Source: Dichetophora obliterata (taxonomy: Eukaryota > Arthropoda > Insecta > Diptera > Sciomyzidae). From it: 64,000 nucleotides of DNA. The notes below the pieces were generated by a model. It saw nothing but the letters and a program-made list of their open reading frames with translations, had not been told where the DNA came from and ran no database searches. The DNA is taken from positions 101,792,115 through 101,856,114 of the forward strand of contig OY986435.1 in assembly GCA_963920525.1 (NCBI GenBank), given 5' to 3'. Below, one piece after another: positions 1 through 9,200 of this stretch (position 1 is its first letter; the number at the start of each line of letters is the position of its first letter). A program made the position numbers and the translations under genes.

Positions 1-606
1 TCTCATCAGACCAAATAACCTAAAATTCAAAAGAACAACGAACATAAAATATTGCTCCACAATGTAAGTTAAAAAACTCACCATATCCCAATCTACGGCT
101 GTCGAGTGTTCGTGTGCTGCAGCAAAATCCTGCCTTAATCGCACATGTCTTTTGGTCAGTATTGGTTTTTTTTTTCTTCTCTGCTGCTTTAACGCCCAGT
201 TTTGTTATGCTTCGCCGAGCTGTCCATTGACTAGCACTGATGTTTAAAATTTTCAGGAGTGACTGCATCATGGCTGGTCACCAAGTTCGCAAGATGGCGG
301 GCCTCACGGTCGCTAATTTTTCTTGTTCTACCTCCTTTGTTCTTAGGAACACTTTCCACTATATTTTTCCCTTATGCGTTGCACTGTCATGTGGCTTATT
401 TGGAAATCTTTTACCACTTTTCTAACTGACTCCCCCTTCCGCAATAAATACATTATTTGATTTTTTTTCTCAATATTATCATACCGCTTGCTTATATTAT
501 CACTTAATAAGTACATTGCAATCAATAAAAGGCTATTAAGCTTCAAAATAAACATGCAATAACAATAGAGTTCAGCTACTACAGCTTTTTCGCACTTTCT
601 CCGCAT
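1..606 (-). pseudogene. Tc1-like transposase, broken 5' half
   Basis: Relic of a Tc1/mariner-type DDE transposase read on the minus strand from about 606 down to the window edge. The first frame (606-343) has a helix-turn-helix with the motif QIMYLLRKGESVRKVVKDF. After a frameshift, about 340-240 reads GGRTRKISDREARHLANLV, the usual second DNA-binding subdomain. A third frame (271-20) has ISASQWTARRSITKLG. The last bases of the window (about 1-20) encode IWSDE, which carries the first catalytic Asp of the Tc1 family. Several stop codons and at least two frameshifts make it non-functional. The rest of the domain lies outside the window. Confidence 0.8.
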
Positions 607-654
607 TAGATCATCTTAAGAACCAGCCCAAACAACATTACAACATCTCAATAA

Positions 655-973
655 GGCCATTCACAGTTCGAATACGCTGGTCCGCCATTTGTACGATCCG
701 CTATTTGTATGCCAATTTACGAAAGCGCATTTTGCCTTGCTGTTGCTTTGCATACAAACGCAAATACGCAGGCACGCGGAAATAAAAGCAGCCCTTAGAC
801 GTGTTTTTTGTACCTCGTATTTTTATGATCTGTCAACAGCCGCATAATGACATACATCACAGGGCTGCACAATTTTTTAATACGACGGTCACATGGCGAG
901 GTGCTCACAGTTTGAACAATAACAAATGCTATAAATACGATTTGTTAAAAGTACGCTCAAACCGTGAATAGCC
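655..973. mobile_element. Harbinger-like MITE (319 bp)
   Basis: The ends are inverted repeats: the left end begins GGCCATTCACAGTTCGA and the right end, reverse-complemented, begins GGCTATTCACGGTTTGA (three differences in 17). The flanks are TAA on the left and TTA on the right, so a TWA-type target site is possible but not an exact duplication. There is no coding potential inside. Assignment to PIF/Harbinger rests on the GGC start and TWA flanks and is tentative. Confidence 0.5.
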
Positions 974-1098
974 TTAATGATATCGATAAGAGTGGTCCAA
1001 AACAATCTAAAGTGAGAAAAATTTACCCACCATAATATGGGTTGGGCTCAGGGACAACACAAGACATAACAACTAACCATGCGTTAATATAGATCTAA

Positions 1099-3969
1099 TC
1101 ATACATTAGTTTTCAATCTACTTTTGAGTTGACCTTTCGATAAGTTAACATCAAAAAAGCTACAGTTGTTAACAAAGGTACTCATGCGATTTAAAGGAGC
1201 AGTAGCCATATAATTTGTGCTACTAAAAGGTAAGTAAATTAAATTGTTAGCGGTTCTACTGCTTCTACGGTTAGTGTTAAAATTTATAAGAGTTAGGAGT
1301 TCTGGTGAATCGAACCCACCAGTTATGAGTTGGTGTAAGTAGACGATATCAGCAGACTTCCTTCTCTCATTTAAAGATTGCATTTTTAATAGTTTTAAAC
1401 GATCCTCATAAGGAGGAAGATTAAAAGTGTCAGTTCCGCTTAAGCCCCTTAGAGCAAACCGAACAAAACGTTTTTGAATTCTTTCTATTCGTTCAACATG
1501 TACATTGTAACTTGGCGACCAAACTTGACTTGCATACTCCAAGTGAGGACGGACAATTGAATAATACAGCGTTGTAGTTGTTATCATACTATTAAATTCT
1601 TTGGCCCAGCGTTTTATAAAACCGAGCATAGAAGACGCTTTTTTACAAATGCTATCAATATGAACGCTAAACGATAGCTTAGAATCCATGCATATACCAA
1701 GATCTTTGACAGAATCTACACGATTTAAAGCTGTATCTTTTATCTTATAATCAAAAATTAAATTATTCCTTTTACGCGAAAAGGTCATAGTTTGGCATTT
1801 ATCTGGATTAAGAAACATATTATTTTTAGAACACCAAACTTCAAAGGATTTTAAATCAGACTGGAGTAGAACTGAATTGTCTTTAGAATCTACTGTTCTG
1901 TATATTTTCATATCATCTGCATAAATGAGCAGATGAGAGTATTTGATGATGTGGGTTACATCATTAATGGCTAAAATAAACAGAAGTGGACCAAGGTGGC
2001 TACCTTGAGGAACACCTGATGCAGCAATAAATTCACCAGACAACACACCTCGAAATCGTATTTGATAAGATCGCTCTGTCAGATACGATTGAATCCAGCT
2101 TACAAAAAATTGTGGAAAACCCATTAACTTTAGTTTAAATACAATTAATTTGTGTGGTAGTTTATCAAATGCTTTACTAAAATCAGTGTAAATACAATCG
2201 ACCTGGTTACCTGAATAAACTGAATTTAAGCAGAATGTTGTAAAATCGAGGAGATTAGACACAGTGGATCTGCCAGTAACAAATCCATGCTGACGAGTTG
2301 TTATGACCCTCGCACAATGAATCTTCACACGATCATACACGAGCCGCTCGAAAAGTTTTGGAATCGATGAGAGTTTAGCGATAGGCCTATAGTTGTTTAC
2401 ATCATTCCTACAACCTTTTTTATAAATAGGACTTATAAAAGATTTTTTCCAAAAAAGTGGAAAATTACATTCCCTAATTGATTTATTGAATAATATGGAG
2501 AGTGGTTGGCTTAGAACGGAACCACATTGCGTTAACACTGCGGCAGGAATTCCGTCAGGTCCAGCATTGAAATCTTCTTCGATCGATCCAATATACTTTA
2601 AAATATCCTCTGAGTTAAAAGATATAGGGCCCAACGAAACCCTGGGTGTAGAGTTCATATATTCAAAATAAACTTCATCAGGACTAAAAGAGTCTGAACA
2701 GAATGACTCTTTAAAGAGAGTGGCAAATAGGCCACAAATTATAACGGGATCGTCAGTAAATCCGTCAGAAGTCTTAAATGATGAAGGGAATCCATCAGAT
2801 TTTTTTTTGGTGTTTATGAAACCCCAGAATTTCTTTGGATCAGACAATATTCTCAGCTTAATATTGTCTAAATAATTTTGATATAAGGTAGCTGAGCAAC
2901 TTTCAAAATCCAGAAACAAACGCTTGTAGGTTTCTAGGTCATTTAAGTCTAAGCTACAGACATATTTCTTCCATGCCCTATTCCTGTTGTTGCGAAGAGT
3001 CTTTAATTCCCTTGTGTACCAAGGGTAAGCACAATTTTTCGCAAATTTTAGGCTATACGGCACGGACTCAGAAAACATAGTAAAGATTTCCATATAAAAA
3101 AAATTAATTGAATCTTCAAGATTATTACCATTAAAATATTCTAAAATTACATTAAGTTTATTATGAAGTAAATGATTCAACCTCAGAAAGTCAGCTTTTT
3201 TGAAATTGAATTCATAAACTTTATCTATTGAATTGGAATTCACCATATTTTCCCTGTCGGACTTGTACCATATGCTCAGTGGTGGATGGTAGTCATCAAC
3301 AGAAGTTAGAGCATGAAGGGCCCTCTTAACAATCACGTTGTTACAGTCTGTAGTTAAGACCAGGTCAAGAAGTCTTTCACGACTATTATAAATACAACTT
3401 ACTTGTTGTAAGTCAGAACATATATTATCAACAAATATATGCTCTTGGCGTGTCTTCGAATTAGATGCACAAAAATATGTATCATCGTCTGAAGATTCCC
3501 ATTTCAAGTCAGGCAGATTAAAATCACCCAACAATAAAATGTCGTCACTAACGTCAAGAATATTTATAACGTATTCTATGCAATCCGCAAGGCTTGCATA
3601 AACTTCCACACTGCTCTTTGGAGGAACATAAGCATTAACTACATATACATAAGAATTACAATGTACAATCTTAATGCATATAAGTTCGATATTAGAAGAG
3701 CAGGGAATATCGATAATGGAACTAACGAAGGAGTTCCTAACAGCTAATAAGACACCACCACCGACAGCAGAAGTATTGCCAGCGTATCTGTCTTTTCTAT
3801 ATACTTCAAAGCTATTATCAAACAATTCCAAGTCAGTAATGCTTCCATTTAACCACGTTTCAGTCAATGCGATAATATCTTCAGACAAATTTTGAGACAT
3901 TAAAAATATGTCTCGCGTCTTAGAGCGTAATCCCCTTACATTTTGATAGTAAAGGGATAGCCTATTCAG
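1099..3969 (-). CDS. LINE ORF2: endonuclease-reverse transcriptase
   Basis: Copies element RNA into the genome by target-primed reverse transcription. The first ATG is at 3900, giving 933 codons. The frame is open further upstream, and 23 codons before that ATG (from 3969) read LYYQNVRGLRSKTRD, the conserved start of the AP-like endonuclease, so the real product probably begins before the ATG. Visible motifs: TETWL (catalytic Glu) and LLGDFNLP in the endonuclease; [23 protein letters not shown] and LLIYADD in the reverse transcriptase; then the thumb region with RPHLEYASQVWSP. No RNase H follows. There are no internal stops. The start is best explained by a -1 frameshift from ORF1. Confidence 0.9.
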   Translation of the reverse strand: MNRLSLYYQNVRGLRSKTRDIFLMSQNLSEDIIALTETWLNGSITDLELFDNSFEVYRKDRYAGNTSAVGGGVLLAVRNSFVSSIIDIPCSSNIELICIKIVHCNSYVYVVNAYVPPKSSVEVYASLADCIEYVINILDVSDDILLLGDFNLPDLKWESSDDDTYFCASNSKTRQEHIFVDNICSDLQQVSCIYNSRERLLDLVLTTDCNNVIVKRALHALTSVDDYHPPLSIWYKSDRENMVNSNSIDKVYEFNFKKADFLRLNHLLHNKLNVILEYFNGNNLEDSINFFYMEIFTMFSESVPYSLKFAKNCAYPWYTRELKTLRNNRNRAWKKYVCSLDLNDLETYKRLFLDFESCSATLYQNYLDNIKLRILSDPKKFWGFINTKKKSDGFPSSFKTSDGFTDDPVIICGLFATLFKESFCSDSFSPDEVYFEYMNSTPRVSLGPISFNSEDILKYIGSIEEDFNAGPDGIPAAVLTQCGSVLSQPLSILFNKSIRECNFPLFWKKSFISPIYKKGCRNDVNNYRPIAKLSSIPKLFERLVYDRVKIHCARVITTRQHGFVTGRSTVSNLLDFTTFCLNSVYSGNQVDCIYTDFSKAFDKLPHKLIVFKLKLMGFPQFFVSWIQSYLTERSYQIRFRGVLSGEFIAASGVPQGSHLGPLLFILAINDVTHIIKYSHLLIYADDMKIYRTVDSKDNSVLLQSDLKSFEVWCSKNNMFLNPDKCQTMTFSRKRNNLIFDYKIKDTALNRVDSVKDLGICMDSKLSFSVHIDSICKKASSMLGFIKRWAKEFNSMITTTTLYYSIVRPHLEYASQVWSPSYNVHVERIERIQKRFVRFALRGLSGTDTFNLPPYEDRLKLLKMQSLNERRKSADIVYLHQLITGGFDSPELLTLINFNTNRRSSRTANNLIYLPFSSTNYMATAPLNRMSTFVNNCSFFDVNLSKGQLKSRLKTNV

Positions 3970-3975
3970 TTTTTT
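3930..3975 (-). promoter_or_regulatory. Candidate -1 ribosomal frameshift signal (slippery site + hairpin)
   Basis: On the minus strand the heptamer A AAA AAC (3975-3969) is in the ORF1 reading phase required for -1 slippage and is followed directly by the ORF1 stop TGA. After a 10-nt spacer, ATCCCTTTAC (3958-3949) pairs with GTAAGGGGAT (3939-3930): ten pairs, one of them G-U, around a 9-nt loop. Slipping back one base gives CTG AAT AGG..., exactly the open ORF2 frame. Heptamer, phase, stop, hairpin and destination frame all agree. The 10-nt spacer is slightly longer than the usual 5-9 nt. Confidence 0.6.
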
Positions 3976-4331
3976 TGAGTTTGACGAACAGGTTGAGTCG
4001 TCCTTCTAGACTTATTCTTAGGCAGAAACTCTGAAACGAATATATTATCGGTCCACAAATTAGAATTTAAAACATTTGCAAACTCTTCAGCTGGAACTGT
4101 GAGAATGAAGGAAGCGTGGGAAGGTTTATTCCCTATTTTTTTACATGAAAAAAAGTCTTTTTGACTCAACAAGTTGTTATGTTTGATAAACGTCAATACG
4201 TTTTCAACAGTTGTGTCAGGCTGAAGACGTGAAATAAATAAATTTTTCCTCCTTGACACTGCCCTTAAATTTAAATGATTTGTGGATTCAATAGGAGGTA
4301 AAACTGGACTAAGCAATAGATATTGGTACAA
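3966..4331 (-). CDS. LINE ORF1, C-terminal part (truncated)
   Basis: 121 codons open to the TGA at 3966-3968, with no ATG in frame; the first codon is a TTG. The body (RKNLFISRLQPDTTVENVL ... ASFILTVPAEEF ... LWTDNIFVSEFLP) resembles the RRM-like C-terminal domain found in ORF1 proteins of many arthropod LINEs, with a basic tail (KNKSRRTTQPVRQTQKN). Such proteins bind element RNA. The N-terminal part and any zinc knuckles are missing. The last two sense codons, AAA AAC, are the core of a slippery heptamer, and the stop follows immediately. Expression of this truncated copy is doubtful. Confidence 0.7.
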   Translation of the reverse strand: MYQYLLLSPVLPPIESTNHLNLRAVSRRKNLFISRLQPDTTVENVLTFIKHNNLLSQKDFFSCKKIGNKPSHASFILTVPAEEFANVLNSNLWTDNIFVSEFLPKNKSRRTTQPVRQTQKN

Positions 4332-4335
4332 TGTT

Positions 4336-5361
4336 AAATTGAGAGTGAGTGCAAAACTGTAACATTTGTATTTTTTTTACATTTTTGTCTGCTTTTTTTT
4401 TTTTTTTTTGTTGTTGTTAGATTAACTTTAAACCTGTTTGGAAGAAAGAGTACAAGTGTACTAATCACGTTATAAAATAAAAATCTGTAATTCGTCATTG
4501 TTTGGAGAAGATAATGGTTGCTGAAATGAGAAGTGTTACAGCATGTTACAGTATTGGTCCTCAGTGTATATAAATGTTGCGAAGTATACTTTTGCCACCC
4601 AATCAAGTAAAATGCTATATATCAGAATGTTTTGATCGTCACGCATTGAAGTTTCAAAGGGAAACGTACGGTATGTGTTGCTCGAATGGCAATATGTTTG
4701 GGCACTTCCACGCTTTTCACAAATTCACAAAACGAAAACAAAACAAATTCATTGAATTGGGGCAAGACAACGCCTGTCGGGCCCGATAGTATTATATAAA
4801 ATTAAGGCTTTGTACTTAATTACCCAATGAACCTACAGTGGAAATTTAAGTAACGTAACGCCAGATCAAAAAGCCTAATAAAAAAACAGACAAGATTTTT
4901 AAATCTGATCACTTGGAAAATAATCTTATATTATTTCAAATTCTTCTAAAAAAAGTTGTATGCAAATTGTCTTGCCCAATTTTGCAAATTTTGTAATCCA
5001 AGTCAAAAATCACTTTTGTTTTTTGTAACGTAACGCCAGAACATATTTTTGCTTATATCTTTAAATCCTTAGGGTCGCTGGTTGCCATTGTTTTCATTTA
5101 ATATAGCGCTACTTTATTACTACGCAAATATAAAAAAACTTTTAAAAAAATTTGACTTTTTCATTTAATTTTTTTCAATATTTATTTGTACAAATTGTCC
5201 GTTACGCGAGTTTTGAAATGCCCACATGCAATAAAAGGGCCTAAACATGGATCTAATAATAGTCTCAGGCTATCAGACTAGACTCTCAGCCTATCTCTAA
5301 AAGCTTTCTTGCCAAAAAATAATTAAACTTAACACCTTTCTCACGCTTTTTTCATTTTTAG
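4336..5361. other. Non-coding, AT-rich, with a short direct repeat
   Basis: No credible gene. A poly-A/T tract lies at about 4393-4409. The 16-mer GTAACGTAACGCCAGA occurs at 4850-4865 and again at 5025-5040, 175 bp apart. A short inverted pair (TTGGGGCAAGACAA near 4756 and TTGTCTTGCCCAA near 4965) overlaps this area, so a small unrecognised repeat is possible. The stretch is probably the end of the intron before the first visible Nep2 exon. Confidence 0.5.
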
Positions 5362-6253
5362 AAATCCCAATTGGTGGCGCAGACGTTCAACTCTGGAGCG
5401 ATGCCTTACACTGGTTAGCATTTTTGCATTGATCACTGTCGTAGCCCTAGTTATTGGGCTCGTTTCCGTGATACTCTCTAACCAAATCGCGGAAGGTTAG
5501 ATAACATTTTGAAGCTTTAAATGAGCAAAAGCTAAACATAATGCTCTATTAGAAATACAGACACATTTTCATTGATTTTGTTCTAGAACTTAAGGCACCT
5601 CGGAACCCAGCTGAGGCTTTACATGGATCGGGCAGTCCCCCGCAGAATGAGGTTCCACTGAAAGATACTAAAACTGATATTCGTAAAGATGAAGTGATTT
5701 GCCTAACCTCAGAGTGCATTCATACTGCATCGGCGGTTTTAAGCAAAATGAAGCCGGAAGTTGAACCGTGCGATGATTTCTATCAATTTGCTTGTGGAAC
5801 ATATCTTGATGAGGTCATGATACCAGAGGATAAGATTTCGGTGAATACATTTTCAGTGATATCGGATAAATTACAGGAGCAGTTGAAAGATCTTATTACC
5901 GAAGAACGATTGATCACGGATCCAAAACATCTTCGCTTGCCAAACGCCTTATATAAGGCGTGCATGAATAAGAGTGAGTGAAGAATCTTGCTTTTTTTTT
6001 AAACCAACTTATTTTGAATATTTTTTCAAAAATTTTAGGTTTAATCGAAAATTTGGGTGCTCTACCAATAACGCAAATTTCCGATTCTCTGGGTGGTTGG
6101 CCTTTGATTAAGGGTGATACATGGGATTTGGATAATAAGTGGACATGGCAAGAGACCGTTAAACAGTTTCGTAAGTTGGGACTTAGCATGGACTATATAC
6201 TCGACTTTTCAATTGGTGTAGATTTGAAGAACAGCACAAAGCGCATTATCGAT
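5362..6253 (+). CDS. Nep2: Nep2 exons 5362-5495, 5587-5973, 6039-6253
   Basis: The first exon encodes the basic cytoplasmic tail and a single hydrophobic segment ([20 protein letters not shown]), making a type II membrane protein. Its donor is GTTAGA, a weak match. The second exon has a Pro-rich stalk and then the M13 N-terminal domain with [22 protein letters not shown] and LYKACMN; these Cys form family disulfides. The third exon reads [12 protein letters not shown] and [13 protein letters not shown] and ends at a strong GTAAGT donor that opens the 22-kb intron. The introns between these exons are 91 and 65 bp. Phases are 1 and 1, then 0 at the long intron. Confidence 0.95.
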
Positions 6254-9200
6254 GTAAGTGTTGTGAGAGAATTGAAAGTTATCATTAAATACAGTTCTCA
6301 AAAGAGCATTAAATTTATTAAAATTCCATACACAGGGTTATATTCTCCAAAACACATAGATATATTCTTGATATATCTTGATATATGATATTTTAATAAT
6401 GACCATTTTTTCCTCATCTTAAAATCAGGAATCTTGTCAGTCAGTATCTCCGCGAAATGAAATCTTTTCCGTACTAAGTTTCCTAATAATATTATCCATT
6501 AATCGGGTGCTATTTAAGATCGATGCTACAAAGGATAATACAGAAACGATACAGACTCTTAGGGCGAATACTGTCCGAGCCTTCTTGAGATATAGCTAGA
6601 AACCGTAGAAAAGTTATTGTGAATTTGGATTGTCAGGATTCTTGCGCATGTCCTGTATCCTCGTACGGATCCTAGGCAGGGTGACCGTTTTCAGTAGATT
6701 CACTACTAAATTGGTAGACTTAGTAGATTTTTTAAAGTTGCTAGTAGATCATCATATCTGGTAGATTTTTAGTAGATTTTCCATTTTCAAAAATATTTTT
6801 TTTACATAAAAAGTTTTGACGTAATTTTCGTAGATAGAATTTTCCTGTCTGTTATGTAGCAAATATTAGTAGTAAAAAAGAACTTTTAGGTGCACAACCC
6901 TACTGCTAAAAGTTAAGAACACTGCAACAGTCAAAGCTGCTTCCTTTTTTTGCGCGTACAATCTGAAAAAAATATTTGTAAGATATAAAGTCATTTCATA
7001 AAATTCAATAATCTTTTGCGATAAAAAGAACATTTGAGCATTTATATCGCGATGATTGGAAAACAATGAAAACTTCAAAGCCTGGCTCTGTCAGAACAAA
7101 GATGGCAATTGCAAGGCGTGCAGTGGAAATATATTGAGTCGTCTTTGATTTCAGAAGACGTAACAAAACCGATCTACCGATCATTAACAAGTTTATTATT
7201 ATTTTTCAAATTGAATTGTGCGTTTTTCATCGTCTTTATGGTGATATGTTCGATATGTTTAAATCGTTATTAAGCTTCTACTTAAATACCCGATAAATTT
7301 TTTAAAAATTCCTCAAAAATGCTCAGCCACTGTAAAGCTTTTGCTCCCAACAGTAAGAGAAGGCCAAAAGTATGCTTTTTCCAAAAAAATTTTAAAAAAT
7401 TGACATTAAAAACATTATTGTGTAATTTTTCGCGGCAGTTCGTGCAGTATTTAAAAAAAGTGAACAATGCCACTTAGGTGAGTTATTTTGTTTTATGAAC
7501 CTCAAGAAAAAAGAAAATATAATTAAAAAAGTGCATTAGGTTAAAGTGGAACGCCTACGCTACGAAATTAAATTTTGCCAATTTATAATTTTTTCTAATT
7601 TTTTTTAGATATTTTTTATTTCTCTACTTACAGACCCCTTATGCGTTTATAATCATGCGCTTCGCCACACCCAAATCCTTTAGATTTTTTTTTATACTTC
7701 AGAGTTTTCCGTCTAATATTAATACAAGCTCTTGCTGAAAATTTCAAAAGCTAAACTCAACGGGTTCTGGTAGTGAGCAATAATGGGTTAAAACAGGGTA
7801 ACATTGATTGACTAACACTGTCGATTGTCGATAAAGGTGCCAGGGATTTTGAATAAATTACGTTTACAAGTAAATAATAGGTTGCCAGTCGATGAACCAA
7901 TTTTAAGAGGACTAAAATTTTTAGATCCACAGGTAGCTTTTACGCAGAGTTTTGTAGCCTCACTAAATTATTGGAACGGTTCTCTAATTTAGCAATTAAT
8001 GGAAACATTCAACAATCGATTGATGAAAAATATTGACAGTTAAAGCGAGATATATATGTTAAAAATCCGTTAAGTCCCTCAAATGGAACTATAATTTCCA
8101 TTGAAAAGTTTTGGTTTGAAACAGGAGGTTTGAAGGATTTTAGCAATTCCTTAAAGTACAAATACCTTTACAAATTTTCTAAAGCCATAATGGCAATGCC
8201 AGAGTCAAATACTGTTTGCGAATGAGATTTTTCGTAATTAAACCTTGTTAAATCATTATATCGAAACAGACTTCTTAATACTCAAGTGGCATCAATTTTG
8301 CATGTCAAGCGAGGATTGTCTGGTTGTTGCACATATTTTGAGCCCGCAAAATCGATGAGCACATTAGATCGCAATGAAAATGATTCCAAAGAAATAAATG
8401 CTGGTTAATTCTACTCAGTTTTTTAAAGTATTTTCATTAAAAAACCAAAGTTTTTCTTGATATCTTTGCTAATAATATTTAATGATATCATATTGCCGGC
8501 CCTATAAAATAAACTCTAAAATAGACTCTTTAATAAATAAATAGTTTGTATTTATGTGAACACATCAACTTGTTATGTTTTGAGAGTATAATCATATAAA
8601 GCTCCTTTTTATAAATTAATATATGTATATTTATGTATATAGCTATACATTATTTAAGTTATTTTTCTGTGTAAAATTATGCTTACAAATTTTAGTATAT
8701 TTTTAGTAGTTTTTTAGAATTTGTAAGTAGATTTCAGTAGATTTTTACCCTGCTTGCGGTAGGAAAGCAGTCTAGCAAAACGGTCACCCTGATACTAGGC
8801 TTTTATTATGCATGTGTTTATGGCAATGCGTCTCAGTTCTGCTGTACCTGCCTCTTGATTGTTCTAAGTCATGTTCTCCTCGGTTCTAATATGCTAAGTC
8901 ATAGTAGCATATTTAGCTATGAACTGTCAGTTTTTTGGACGTCTGATCAATCCTTTTTTTCCTCGTTGGATAAATGTGCCCAGCTATGTCCAGCTATGGT
9001 ACAGCTATGTGTTAGAGATAAGGTTTGGCCAGAAAATTCTTAAGATGTTACGCAGGCATCGATTAACGGACATTTGCAACTTCCTAGTGATAGTAGTGGT
9101 TGAGCGGAACAGTTTTGGCTTGATATTCAAACTGATTGCTTTGCTTCGTCATATTTCGGACAACATCTTGAACGTGGACTTTGCTGTGGCAATACTGTTG

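Larger units (their letters stand above)
980..4335 (-). mobile_element. 5'-truncated non-LTR retrotransposon (LINE) with intact ORF2
   Basis: A non-LTR element on the minus strand containing the end of ORF1 (4331-3966) and a complete ORF2 (3969-1099). ORF2 has endonuclease and reverse transcriptase but no RNase H, as in CR1/jockey-type elements; I cannot settle the clade by eye. ORF1 has no ATG before an in-frame stop near 4380, so this copy is probably 5'-truncated near 4332, as is usual for LINEs. The 3' boundary is uncertain: no poly-A is visible, and sequence resembling untranslated tail runs from 1098 to about 980. The open ORF2 suggests a fairly recent insertion. It lies upstream of the first visible Nep2 exon. 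Confidence 0.85.
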
